In this document: positions 11,050-23,628 of the stretch, piece after piece | Layout: every line of letters starts with the position of its first letter | How positions within the stretch are numbered: the first letter of the stretch is position 1 | NCBI GenBank assembly: GCA_036362985.1 | Contig: JAYGXS010000003.1 | Location: 41,529,366-41,593,365 of the forward strand | Reading direction: 5' to 3' | From: Ligula intestinalis | Taxonomy: Eukaryota > Platyhelminthes > Cestoda > Diphyllobothriidea > Diphyllobothriidae | Length of the DNA: 64,000 nt | The notes under the pieces: model-generated | What the model was told of the DNA's origin: nothing | The model's input: only the letters and a program-made list of their open reading frames with translations | Database searches by the model: none | Translations under genes and position numbers: made by a program

Positions 11050-11420
11050 TTAGGCGGTGGCCTGTCCGTTCCCCAAGCGGCGACTTGCTTGGGCAAAATT
11101 GGTACTTAGCACCAAATATGGATTGGGCAAATCATTGCTCTTGTTGATGGATTGGGGGCCCGTGAACCATGACTTAAGTAATTCTCGGCTCACCCAATGG
11201 TCACCTCTTGCGAGAATTTCGGCCTCATAAAATTGGAATGTGTGGCTGGGTCTCGTCGAATCAGCCGCAACTTGAGAATTGGCATCCTTTCGCCGCACTG
11301 CTACCGCAGTTGCGTTAGGATGCTCAATCGGCGCGTTGAGACACAATGCAGCAAACCGAAAGATAAAGTTGCCGAGCTACATTACTCTCGACGGTTATTC
11401 AGAGAAGATGGCTACCCGCG
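11050..11420 (-). mobile_element. PLE relic, C-terminal GIY-YIG half
   Basis: Minus-strand open frame 11346-11050 (98 codons) from a Penelope-like endonuclease: AVRRKDANSQVA, then THTFQFYEAEILARGDHW-like text (SHTFQFYEAEILAR), SRELLKSWFTGPQSINKSND and LPNPYLVL. This is the conserved HxFxFxxAxIL...SREL.ESW...SINK ending. The first half of the domain (GxxYxxxC, YxGET) should lie above 11350 and is not readable. A hammerhead-like core follows at 10784-10814. The frame is open, but without the RT it cannot be mobile. Confidence 0.75.
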
Positions 11421-11711
11421 CAAGTACTATGCAGCGAATTTTTTTCACAATTGGGTTAACCTATCTAAAACAAATTTTTCAAAACTCTTAAAAGATTAGG
11501 ATAAATTTATCTACCTACGTCCGCGTCAACAACAATTATGGTAACATTTATAAATTTAAACTACAAAATGTAAACATCTAATGCATTTAAGGCAAACTTA
11601 CGCGATCTAAAATTTCTAAAAAAACTACCAGTTTTTCTGTAAGTAAATCTTTATCTTCTGCTTTCTATTCTTTTTTCCAGAAAGGCCACCTATTAGGTTT
11701 AAATCAATCAT

Positions 11712-11712
<1 letters not shown>

Positions 11713-11755
<43 letters not shown>
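11713..11755. repeat. (TA)n microsatellite
   Basis: About 43 bp of uninterrupted TA dinucleotides. Confidence 0.95.
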
Positions 11756-11759
<4 letters not shown>

Positions 11760-12475
11760 CAATTATGTTAACTGGTAAGTCGTTAAGAACAGTCAAATTA
11801 TTGATGTGGTAGTTAGTGCACGTAGGTGAAATGAGAAGTCGTGTGCGAACTTCTTGTAAGAACTCGTCCGATTGACCTTTAATAAAACATTATTTCAAGG
11901 ATTTTTACATCCCTCTAGTTAACCCTGATCCTTATTACATTAGAATTTTACCGACGTAACCCCCTGTTTAGCCATGATATATTTGGGGCCAAATGTCCGT
12001 CTACCCAGACGATGTCCACTGTGCACCGCAAAACCACCTGGGTGCAGACTTGGTGAGTATCCTTTTCCTTATAGTCTTTATAGAGAACATTGACAGATAT
12101 TCCATCTGAATAGTCTTAATAGGCAGAAAATGATATATTTTTGGTGTATAGCAGATAAAATAATCGTCTTGCTTACTCGTGGACCGTTTTCGTTCACATG
12201 CTTGTTTCTGGGCACACTTTGGACACAAATAATGCACGAAAAAGAGACAATACTTATATTGAAAGCACTAGCTAACGACTTTCTCAAAACGCTACTTGAG
12301 AGAAACTTACACATCGTTGTCATACGCCTCTTAAGAGAAAAATGAAGGCATGTTGCGGCTGTTCATATATATGTATATACATATATATACCTGCCAAAGG
12401 TAATTTATATCGATGTGATAAAACAATCTACAGCAATAAAAGTTCTTCCTTAATTTTATGGGATAAAACTTTGCT
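11756..12475. other. No gene recognised
   Basis: AT-rich. A short palindromic ATATATGTATATACATATAT tract lies near 12367-12387. Confidence 0.4.
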
Positions 12476-12910
12476 ATAATTTTCTTACCACATTTTGCAT
12501 TTTATTTCCCGACTATATTCCGTTCTCTCCTTATTGCACTAACCTCAACTTCATGAACGCAAATCAAAATAACCTCTGTTGTGAACACACAATTAAACAG
12601 TTGCTACCCTTTATGAATGTATTTATACACTAAAACATGCACAAACAAGAAACTTTTCCTCTGCAGCGCTTAATAACATGAGAAATTCCTTGGATATCAA
12701 AAAAAGTTGGATATCGCCCATTCCCGCCTAGATTTCTCCCAGTATACGGGTCCGAATGGAATTCAATTCCAGAAGAAAGCATTTTGCGCCTCAAATCTAA
12801 CGAACGAAATGAATGAAAAACCTCAAATTTGTGTAATATCCCCCAAGCCCCGACCTTACATCATATATGTAATCTACTGTATGCTACACCCTCGTCCAGC
12901 TTTTGTTATG
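12476..12910 (+). repeat. Unclassified repeat R2, copy c (3' part)
   Basis: Matches the last third of the R2 family at 42690-43090 and 54870-55230. Shared pieces include CTCTGTTGTGAACACA, AATTAAACAGTT, GATTCCTTGGAAATC-like text and the GGTTGGAT-TCGCCCATT block. It is non-coding and 5'-truncated. The one frame inside it is not shared with the other copies. Confidence 0.65.
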
Positions 12911-14499
12911 GTCGAGCACAGCTATCATGTTACCCCCTATAGGTATATGTTACTAATAAAACAAAGAATATGAACATAGGCGGCAAGTGTTTCAGAGATA
13001 TAAGAGCAGTTACTTGCCGTTAGCTAGACAATCGGATCCAATAAGTTCAGAATTCATTCTAAAGCAGCTTTAAAACATATGGCTATGGGAGCAATTGCAA
13101 AAAATAAAGTCTTCACCAAGTCAGATAGTACTTTTAAGGGATTCCGCTTTCTCAAAATTAATTTCCTAGGACGTTTGCAACATGCAATTTTTGTTGACGC
13201 TCCGAGGCTACCTATGTTTATTCTATCTTATGCACGTACCACGATCATGCCTTATTTAGATCCGTAATTTAAGTTTCTGAAAACACGCTCAATTTGTCCT
13301 CAGTATTTTAGCGTCATCTGAAACATGTGCAGTTTTTTGTCCTAAGAGGCCATTAAAATGTAAATAGCATCGAGTTCTAATATTAAAAACAATTTGTGTG
13401 GTTGTGTTATTGATGTGTACATATAAAAGCAGTAGCTGGTTATTGTAATTTTGATACTATATCCATTCGATACTTGTTCTAGCTAGATTTCAAAAAGTTA
13501 TATCGCATAGATGAATTTCAATCATAACCTGTTTCGATATGACGAAGGCGTATGCCACAACGCAAAATACCGTACATACCTTTAATATAGTCGCCATTAG
13601 TTTTATCAATGCACTGATCAACGTTTAATTAATATATTAAGAGTGTTATTTAAATAATTTTGCTTCAGAAAGATTGAGGTTTTTATTCATATATGAACTT
13701 TAAACTGCCATTAAAAGTGATTTTTCTAATAATGACAGCAAGTTCACGCAGTTATTCACGAAGAATAAACCTGCGTGCGTTACCCTGTTTCAAAATAAAT
13801 AATATTATTTTTTCTGTTTGTTGATGTTTTGGTAATTAATTGACTGTAACTTCGGAAAGCATGTTACGGATATTACATCAAAGTATATGTGCAGCTACAA
13901 ATGCACGATCACTGTGTTATACGAGGTTTATACCACTCATTGGCCGAATCTATACCTGACCTTTGTCGCACCTGTATAGGAAATTTCTACGTCATCCTTC
14001 ATGGCCTGCAATATTTTGTCCATTGCCCATACTAATTATTTAAATGGAGTAAGTTCCATCTGCTAGAAAACCTAGATTTGGCCTCCGCGAGATGGCGACG
14101 AGATAGTGACAGCATGCATACTGACACCTCCTAACAAGACGCGAGACAGGGATGACGTGAATAAATAGTCGGAGGTCTTTTCCCAACCCACCCTTTTATC
14201 TTCTCCCTGGCCCCTAATTATGATTACAATTTGGCCCTTTTGTACCTTTACATATCTCTTCTTCTCCAACTAACTACTACTCATGGGTTGCATAAACGTG
14301 TGTTAATACACCCTTCCTTATATTATTGTGCTTAACTTATTATATATAATCGAAAACTTTTGTTCGCGTAACTTGACTTCCTGAATGCTCACGTAGATAT
14401 CTTCGCTGAAATGAAGCAATAAAGAGTTTTGCAGATACAAGCGAATACGTGAGTCCCAAGCAAAAGTTTATAAGTGAGAGATGTGAACAAGAAGTTTAT
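12911..14499. other. No gene recognised
   Basis: AT-rich. Only short frames without motifs. The GC-richer patch at 14080-14280 has a minus-strand 65-codon frame that I could not assign. Confidence 0.4.
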
Positions 14500-14662
14500 T
14501 TGCTGGACGTTTTGGATTGTTTTGAGAACCCTTTATCAGAGGTGACCGTAGAATAGCATGGTGTATTGACAGATTGCACAATCCGCAATCTATGAATTTA
14601 TTACCCTATTCTACGGTCATGTCTTATAAGGGTTCTCGACACAATCCGAAACCTCAAGCAGA
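14500..14662. repeat. Palindrome of two PLE-type tails
   Basis: Arms 14500-14557 and 14604-14662 are imperfect reverse complements around 46 bp. Each arm holds one hammerhead-like core. In the left arm (minus strand) it reads CUGAUAA at the complement of 14533-14539 and AAAAC at the complement of 14509-14513. In the right arm (plus strand) it reads CUUAUAA (14623-14629) and GAAAC (14648-14652). In both, GGGUU can pair with AAUCC as stem II. No coding sequence adjoins. Confidence 0.55.
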
Positions 14663-17600
14663 CATACTGCTTATTCTAGCGATCGAATTTTATACTTCTG
14701 AAATACGAAATTTATATTTTCTTCAGAAACATGTCGACCTATACTAAATTACGTATGCAAATTAAAAAGAACAACTTAAAGGTGATCAAAAATTTATCGA
14801 AGTCAGATAAATGGCCCTCGGTCCCAAATGCATACTTAACAAAATTCGGTTTACATTTCATTCACTCGGATTTATATTCTAGCTCCCTTGCAATTATATG
14901 CACTTGCTTGATAAAATGTATCACTTATCTGGCCTTATATGCAAAGAGGTGCTGCTTCAGGTGCCGTGAAACATAGACTTCCATCAAAGAGAGTAAACTC
15001 GAGCCACGAACGCGAGTTATAAGCTTCTCAACGCCACTGGACATTTTTTATGTCGGAAATACTTCCTTTTTTCGTAAAATTTAGGCAAACCGTTCTCAAT
15101 CCGTTATCTGCTTGCACTCCTTGCGAGCTGGTTTGAGAAGACGGGTCAACCGAAATATGAGAAGTTTCAAAAACATGTCTGAATATGCAAATGTAAAGGG
15201 CCTCCAAAACTAATTGGAATAAATATACTATTCTTTTCTTAGTATTATTTTTGCAATTGACCAAAAACATCGCGGTCTAGGACAAGGTTGCCGAAGAATC
15301 CCAAGCAAGTGATTTTACCATAGCAGAAACGCATTTCAGTATGTTGGTTACTTTTGCACGAACTTATTTATTTTCTATATGTAGGTTAATCTTTTAATAT
15401 ACCTGTCAGTTTTCCTCTTACTGAAGATGAATAAAAGAGAGAATTTGTAACAAATAAAGAGGGAACTTTTTGCTGCAGCCATTAAAACGCAATTTAAAAG
15501 GAAATAATCAACATTTATTTCCTACGAACACCCACCCATAATATGATCTAACCGAAAGAGTAGATTTATTGTTTCGAGTTTTAATGGACTAAAAATAATT
15601 GATAACTTTGAATGAGACTACTCAACTGTGACGAAAATCTCACTCAAGAGGCACCAAAGACAGAATCTTATACAGAACGATTTGGACTTATATACTGCCT
15701 GTATTCCGTATAACATCTTTCGGTAAGGTTTGCGTAGCCTGCAAAAATCTTTTAATAAAATAATTGAAACACACATTTTCAAAGTTATATGCCATTTGTT
15801 CAGTTTGAATTCCTTAATTATAACCGTGAACGTTTTCCTTATTATAATCCAGCTATAAACAATACGTTAATCAATACGTTCTTCAGCATTTATTTAAATC
15901 GTTTAGAGTCCATAACTAGCCATATCCTAGGAAAAACGCTATTGTTTAAAAATATGAATGGTGTTACGCCAATATGTAAATGTACAAAGATTAAAAATAA
16001 AGTTGCATAACTACTTAAGGCAAAGAAACTGTTTTACCCACGAACTTAGATAAAATTAATTTGAGTTCTTTGTGTATGTCAACGCTACGTTATTATTTCA
16101 AAGCTTTATACTAGGCGATCCAATATAAATAAATATCAATTGGGCAAAAAGTGCCTAAATCGTATTCTAATTTTAAATACGCACATTCTCAGTAACAACA
16201 CTTTAAAACAGATGATTTTCAGAATATTTTTTAAGGAGTGAGTGCTGCGATGTGGTACCTATGTCCTAGAAAGCATGCTTAATCAACGTTTTAGATGATG
16301 GTGCCATTTTAAATGCAAGGATATTACTAGGAATTTAAATAAAAAGATGCTAAGATTAAACATTTACCTAATAGAAACCGAATAAATTATTCCAGTATCG
16401 CAGATGCAACTAGTAGAAAAGGCTGATAACATTGCATGTTTAGTGGTATGTTGACGTTTGTGTAAAAAATGCAAATATACAATTTATGTAATAACACAGT
16501 AAATCTTCACCACAATTCTGAAATAAGTTTTCGAATCGAAAATAATAAGGTTACAACATAATCTAGTCATTTTTTGTCCCCCGCTGATAGAAAATAACGT
16601 CTTTGTCAAATTGCATACATTAGAAATGCCATCGGTCTGCCTCAAATGAATAAAATTCCACTTCCAAAACAAGTTCAGCTCAACGTGTTGCTGCATTCGC
16701 TCTTAGAATTTTCAATGTGCGTGTAACATGCACATTTTGTAAGTACTATAGAACACCTTTTAACGCTAGCGTTTAGAGATTTAAGTGGGGCCATAAATGT
16801 GTGTGATGTATGTCGTCCATGTGGTAAACATTCAAGCAGAATTATTAAATTTCCAGAATCGATGGTTATTGTATGTATATTGCTTACTTTAATAAAGTCA
16901 CATAACATACAACATTTTTGAAACCCTTCATTGGAGTATAAACTTCAAATTCGGCATGGTTAGCGATCATATCAGCATAAAATAAAATCACCTTATTGGT
17001 GTTTTTAATCAGATCTATTTGGATTAATAAGAAAATCAAATATAAAATTGAAAGTTCATGCTTATCAAGTAGTCCCTGTTTACACAATCTGGAGTTTGGA
17101 GATAGCCTGCATGAAGTTCTTAAAACGACAGCGTGTGTACGTGAAAAAAAGATATAACTAAATTTCCATACGACAAGTAATGTATCAACCATACTTAATG
17201 AAACTTTTAAGCCTTAAACACCTTTTAAAATTTTGTATGCTATGTCATGGCAGGTTCAATGTAAATACTGGGGCAATTTTTAGCTTATGCTCTCCTGTTC
17301 ATAAGTGTTTTTGGAAGTGACATGGTTTGTGAGTTTGTTTTGTTTAACATACTTTCAAATAATTATAATTTGGTTGTTCTTAACCGAAAAGATCGCCTTT
17401 TACTCTGGCAAAATAACATCGTCTTTAAATCCCTACATTAAACAAAGACGTTCAGCATACTCTGGCATTTAAGGATGACATCTAAACGTTTTCTGTCAGG
17501 GTCATTAACATCATATTGTTTCCTAACTACGATTAGTGAAAATGACCCAAATCTTCTCCGAATGATAGCATATAAGCATACATATTTCATCTTATCACGA

Positions 17601-18478
17601 ATAAAGGTTCAATTTTAGAAGGAATCCGAAAAGGTAAACCAATAATAACTAATTTTCAGCAATTTATTCTCATTTTCCTTTTTTTTCTTAGCCACACGCT
17701 ATTTAGATCATGCTTTTAATTTTACTAAGTCAGATTTGGAGATGGTCTGCCTGCCAACAGTTCTGTAGAGTGGTTTACAAAGGCGGACATGACAGTACAC
17801 GAAATCAGGCATGGGCACCAATGCCGTATTAATGGCAGTGGCAAGAAAAAATTTCCATGTGACAGCATAGCAGCTGAGAATGGCTAAACACATTATAGAT
17901 TGTATGGTTTCGTGTGTTTGATCAAGCCAGAGTGATGTCATAACTAGCTAATTGCTAGTTGATTGGTCAAGGCGAAATTTGTCCTTAGGACCACATACTC
18001 ACGTAACTCATTTGCACGAAACCAAAATATTAATAAATCTTTGTACACTAGCTGGAGCAATTGTCTGACTGGAGCAAATAAAAATCAGAACAACAAATCG
18101 GAATTTACCACTACCTTCCTTTAAACGCAGCCTACTGAAATGCTGGAAGTGCTTCGTTGTAAAACAGCAAAAGAAAACCTGCGAGGAGAATAAAGACCGC
18201 AAGAATTTAGGAACACCTCTAGTCCGGACATTGAAAATAGCTGCGCGTTAAAGAACTACCTCTAGGCAATAGGTATAATCTTAATGCTAATGGTCACCGT
18301 CAGCTGGTTACTGGAAACGACAGATTATCTGGTAATCAGAACGGAATAACCTACCTTTCGCTGTTCTGTTCACCACAGCTTACCATTATTTGCTTTTAAT
18401 CGGTTATTTATACATTTTAAAACTATGTAGAAATAGACGCAGTCACTGGGCCAAGCAGTTTTGTCATCTGACTTTTCA
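14663..18478. other. No gene recognised
   Basis: Long AT-rich stretch. Frames on both strands stay near or below 100 codons and have no family signature. No tRNA, rRNA or repeat structure was seen. Confidence 0.4.
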
Positions 18479-18515
18479 GATTCCGTCTACAACCCATAAA
18501 TATAAGCATCATCAG
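18479..18515 (-). ncRNA. Possible hammerhead-like core, diverged
   Basis: On the minus strand CUGAUGA (complement of 18509-18515) and GAAUC (complement of 18479-18483) enclose UGCUUAUA and UGUAGACG, which pair with one mismatch. CUGA and UCAG right after could form stem III. The spacing (37 nt) is longer than in the other copies and no PLE coding sequence adjoins, so this could be chance. Confidence 0.25.
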
Positions 18516-19969
18516 ATACGGGTTTAAAAAATATCAGTGGCACAACATGTGTTCTAGCGTGAGCTTTCGGGGTCGTAAAGAAGTCAATCATCAGAAATTA
18601 TGGGAGTCACCCATGCTGCCTTCCTCACTGATTGACGATACAAACTTAGTCTCATTTCTTTCTCTTGGTCTCCAAGTATGGTATCTTGTTTGAGTCAGAA
18701 ATATAAGACTCCTACATATATCGTGCCAGTGATCTATAACAAGAAACTGGGAATCACATTTTCGTTTGCAGTTGTGGAATTATGTTCTCGGAAGGACATG
18801 AAGAGGCGAAAAGAAAGGGATTGGGATCGCAAAAGAAGCAGAAAATTAAAGATACCACAAATATTTATGTGGCAAGATCAGCTATGACTGACCAAATGAC
18901 AAAACAGTGACTTTTGCCTTTTTACAGAAATTTCCTCCAATGTAACTTTCCATCCAAGAATGGGCTTCGTTGAAAAGTCGTTATAGTTGGCGTTTCTAGT
19001 TCCGACATCGTAATTTAACAAAATTCTTTTTTTGTCTACTACTAGAAAACTGTGTTGTCAGTAGTTTTCAGACTATGTGTGATTTTAATGTAAATTGCAG
19101 GAAAAGCTATATTTTAATTAATAACTCCAATTATTACTAAAATCAGCTTCTTAGAATGATCCCGGCGGTAAAACCTTTTTTCCAACGTTATCAGCCTTCC
19201 AGACTATACAATAAACTTCTTCCAAGAATTAAGCTGAAAAACATCGAAAACGTTTTTTTAGAAAAAGCATGTTTTTTTCAAGTAAAAGTTAACGTCTATG
19301 AGATGTTGCGTGAGAACACCAACAAACTGTATAGATAAAATTGCTCCACAAAACCCGTCATTTATTGACTCCTGTTATGAGACTTAAGGTATTTTTAATG
19401 TCGTCCCCATTTGCTAGTTTTTATCAATTTTCACTCATCTAGATTGCAATGAAGCTAAATTAAAAACACTAAGGCCGAATAAAAATAAATAAGTTATTTT
19501 GAGATAACTCAGTGATTTTCCTAACTGACGTATACACACAAAATAAAGCATTTGAATTGCAGAGGGACATCAATGTTGTAGGATGGCCTCACAAGACAGA
19601 AGACAATATTGGTGCAAAAAATTTAGTTGCTCGTACGTTGCTGCTTCTCGTGTAGCACACGAGAAGACAATACGTTTCATAATCATGCACCAACCAAGCT
19701 GATACGTGCATGGAAATATTTAAACCGGACAGGTGTGGATGGTGTACGCGGTTGCAAGAAAATTGCTTCGAAGCTCATACATACGGAAGAGTTACAATTT
19801 AAGTACTCATTCTTGAGTTAGTTATCTCGATCATGAAGTTTTTGTCGACATAACAAGATGTGTTTTCGATTAAAAAACATTAATTAAGTGAACTTATAAT
19901 ATTGCTCGCCCTGTAGCATAATCCGAACCACACGCTGAAACAACAGGACCCCAGCGTGTTAATAAAGTG
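18516..19969. other. No gene recognised
   Basis: AT-rich, short frames only. The basic frame at 18678-18887 has no motif that I know. Confidence 0.4.
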
Positions 19970-20640
19970 CATGTCAGTTCATGTGGGTTTATTTTGACGA
20001 GACTGTGTGCGATGAGGGTGCCAATGGAGAGCAGCCTATTAATGTAATGTAGTGAGGTGTGATGTGGTGCAGCACTTTACCGCAGCCTTTCGTAAATGCG
20101 AATTAAGCCTTATAGGGCCATGCAATCGGTGAAGGTGAGTGGACAATGAGGGCAGTGAAGGCGAGTACCGCGAATATCAGGATCCCAGGCACTAGTTGCC
20201 TAAATCCTCCGTGAGGGATTTGCATGCGACCAACTAGGCCGATGTGTGAGATGAATGTGCGATTGCAGTGAGGACAGGATAGATTGGTAGGTCTTCAGGG
20301 TTGCAGATTTGATGATGATGATGATGATGATGGTCATCGTGCCGGTTGAATAAATATGGCTGGAACTTGTGATGTGTGTGTTAAGACGTGCTGGTTATGT
20401 CGACATTGTGGTGAAGATCACTGTCGTGTATGCGCATGCGACGTAGTACGTTAATGCGATGAGTGAATACGCGGTGGCATTGTGAACATTGAAAGCGCCG
20501 GTCTGTGTTGTACGTGCTGGTTTTCTAGGCACTGGTTAACCCATCTCTATGCGATGGATTCGCATGTGACTGCCCAGACCGGTGCGTGAGGTGAATGGGC
20601 AATCGCAGGGAGGTTGGATTAGGCTTAAGCCCCCCAGTGC
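19970..20640 (-). mobile_element. Relic with C2H2 zinc fingers, probably LINE-derived
   Basis: Four decayed C2H2 units on the minus strand, in coding order: CDCPFTSRTGLGSHMRIH (about 20600-20545); FQCSQCHRVFTHRINVLRR (about 20495-20430), where the first zinc His is Arg; LSCPHCNRTFISHIGLVGR (about 20285-20225); and RLHCPHCPLTFTDCMAL, ended by a stop (about 20165-20110). They lie in different frames with stops between them. The repeated CPHCxRTFxxxIGLxGHxRIH pattern is, to my knowledge, the finger array found with flatworm RTE-type reverse transcriptases, hence the LINE call. No RT adjoins. A (GAT)n tract interrupts the array. A cellular zinc-finger pseudogene is the alternative. Confidence 0.6.
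20309..20331. repeat. (GAT)n microsatellite
   Basis: About seven tandem GAT triplets inside the zinc-finger relic. Confidence 0.9.
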
Positions 20641-23240
20641 TGGTAGAGGGGTCAAATATAAGAACATTTAACAATTCGTTTGAACACATTTCTTTAACAC
20701 ATTCGTTACCTTGTATAACAATTGAAACTAAATTGAAAATGATAAGGTAAGTATGAAGGCATTTTGAGACCAAACATTTTTACGGAGAGCAGAGAAGACG
20801 TCTATTCAAATGCTCATATCTTATTGTGTCCGAACTATCGTAGGGTAAAACCGGTACGATGAACAATATGATAACCACACTCAAGACACCCTTCAAAATC
20901 GAAAACGCACTTCAATCTTTCTGTTGAAATTGATAAACATCGGCCACTTTATGCCCTTTTTGGTCGGTTGTGCAATCTTAACACACATAAAGGACGATTT
21001 TCAAAAAACTGACATTTAAATGTATGTAAGTACATTGGTAGCTTTCAAAGTTTAATTTGAACCACAGAAGAGTCTTTGCTGGCCTTCTATAAGGAAAATT
21101 AACATTCTTTACTTTAATTTGGGTAAATAAGGAGGCTCAATTTTTGTCTCTCATTGAACGCCTCGAAAAGGATAAAGAGGAGTAACATAAACTTTATAGA
21201 CCAAAGTTTTTGCTGTTGTCGGAAACCAATTTAAGAAAAGGAAATTGAAAACACCGTTTTAATTTGACATAGCATTTTAAAACCGAGGCGGGGTAATATG
21301 CGTGCGTTGACATGCTGTATTTTCCAGTAATAGTATTCAGAAAATCTACGCATATTCATGAAAGATTTCTTCTAGCTTGAATGCAGACTTAAATATATTT
21401 GTAAAAAGTAGCATTCCTAAGCAAAATTTGCCTGATTTAGTGTTAATTTAAAAAGAATCACCGAAGACATATTCCAGTTTTATAGAGCTTACAAAATTAT
21501 GTTTCGTATAAACTGAAAGGCAAGATGCCTTTCCTTGAAATCACAAAAATATGTTCTCATAGGAGGCCAGTCGTCTTTTTTGGCTTACCAAATTTGCCGT
21601 GTCTTGGCTTGTAAATTCTTATGCAGACAGATTTAGCAGCCCATATCTTACTTAAATTTACCTTCTTGTTATCAGTGATCTGATTTAAAGAAAATTGTAA
21701 CTGAATCAGTCCCCTGGCTGAGTTCCTGAGTAGCGATTGTTTGAATATCAACATTGTCAACGTCAATCAAACTGCCTTCGTTTTCGCTAAAAACAAATAG
21801 ACACCAAAAGTATAACAATTTAAAAAACACCTACGCCGTAACTCCATACAGTCTTTTCGTTGCTGTGTTTCAACTGCTCACACATAAGCTTAAAAAATGC
21901 GCAGAAAAATGTATTACCGAGCATGTTTTACGAAAGTTTGACAACTGAAATCGGCAGCGCTTACAGGGCATGTCATAACTCAAAAATCTTTTTTTAATTC
22001 GTAGAACAGCCACAATGCATTGAAAGAAAAATCATCTGAAATGAACAACCTCTGGTTACAGAAAAGCCGAAAATGTATTACAATTTATCTTCTCCTGGAT
22101 ATAAATAAAAATATTTCCGTAAAGTCACTGCTACAAACTGATGCAAGCAGTCTAAAGCCCATCAGTGAGGTTAAAGAAAACCCCAATTTTATTAAGCTTC
22201 CATGTCAGTCCAATGTTAAGTAAAACACCCAGCAGTAATTAATTTGTTGTAATGAAGGCCAGGATAGCTTATGCATTGTTAGTATATGTACATTACTTGT
22301 TACGCAGACAGTCACAGTAAAAAGTACTTACTTGTTATTCCTAGTTAATTCTCATTAAATAAAACTATTAAACGAGTTTGCACCTCTAAATACTGGGCTG
22401 TGATTAGGGATTTGGAATAAAGTTTTCAACTGCATGTTAAGTCGACAGATCATAACCAACATGGGCGTTTACTTTGCAGCCAACGGTTGTTGTGAATATA
22501 GTTCGACCCCCATTGTGGACGAGGATAATGGAGCCCAAGATAAGAATGTGTGCAGGAATGGTGACATGTGCGTGAATTCGTTTATACTGATAGTATTATT
22601 TGCCGCACCTAAAGTGCGCTCTTATTCCTGATCCTCCGGGGACGGCTGCTAAGACAGATCCAAAAAGACCATAGTCGGTATCGGATGCCATTTCTGTTAG
22701 TTCTCAATTTTAGACCGCAGAAGACATTCTCTTCTCAGTTTCTTTAAAAAGACTACTGCTTTCCATACGTTTCTCACGTCAAAATTAAACGGCATTACAA
22801 CGGATACCAACATTAAATAGCAGCCGTTGTAGCATGGCCTACAGTCTGGAGAAAAAGAGTCAGGTAAATTAATGATCAACAACTCCCAACCCGCGGTTTT
22901 TAGCATACTGTGGTAGATCCAAGCGCGTTAGATTTTTTACGAGTATTTTGGTCTAATCGTTGGCAATTTGGCACTTTTTCTGTCCTAAGCGCATGGCCCT
23001 TGTTTGAACCAGTTACTCAAGTGATACGGGGTTGGATGCAGTGATTGGCAGAACAAAACAACCCATCTGCGAAGGTCTTTCAAAGCCATGTTCACAAAAG
23101 AGGTTTTAACGCTCAGTGGTGATGGGGTTTCAATAGTCACAGGGATGACGTGAGTGCCTTAGAAGATAGCAAAGACAACGGAGACTGCAAAAGCCCTTAC
23201 TGGCTTATTGACCGTTGTCATCTTGTCATACCAGCCCCAT
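20641..23240. other. No gene recognised
   Basis: AT-rich to 22400, then more balanced in composition. Frames of up to 82 codons have no signature. Confidence 0.4.
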
Positions 23241-23249
23241 GTGGTGAAC

Positions 23250-23325
23250 CACTAAAAGTTCGGACTCACGGACTTCTTGATCATAGTCTAATGCTCTAAA
23301 CGTTGAGCTACGAGATCACTGTCTT
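23250..23325 (-). repeat. tRNA-like SINE head, diverged
   Basis: On the minus strand an A-box-like TAGCTCAACGTTTAGAGC (complement of 23293-23310) is followed about 36 nt later by GTGAGTCCGAACTT (complement of 23256-23270), a weak B box. The acceptor stem does not close. It differs from the SINEs at 4905 and 5181. Confidence 0.4.
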
Positions 23326-23490
23326 GTCGATTTAGGTCAGGAGGTATTGACACTAGTAAGCGAACTTTCACCGACCGCTAACACAATTCACTTGTCCCAT
23401 TGCGACATTGATTTCGGCCTCATTTCTTAAGCCCCAACATCGGATACAGAAACTGGTATTATAGGCACATAGTATTGGCAGCAAAGAAAT

Positions 23491-23628
23491 GGGAGATTGG
23501 AATAGCTGTTTCTGGATTCTTAGCCGTCAGAATGTCGAAAGTTCAAGCTTGAAGTAGTGCACCATTTAGAGCTAGGTACGACGGGCTAAAGACGGCTATT
23601 TAGCCAGAAATAGCCATTTAAGTCTCCC
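23491..23628. repeat. Inverted repeat, 38-bp arms
   Basis: Arms 23491-23528 and 23591-23628 share GGGAGA, TTTCTGG and TAGCCGTC in inverted order, with about ten differences, around a 62-bp loop. It is probably a small foldback element or SINE end. No protein or RNA family is recognised. Confidence 0.55.

Noticed and set aside
18591..18600. Complement of CTGATGA near 18592-18598 with GAAAG further on
   Set aside because: No stem II can be formed between the boxes.
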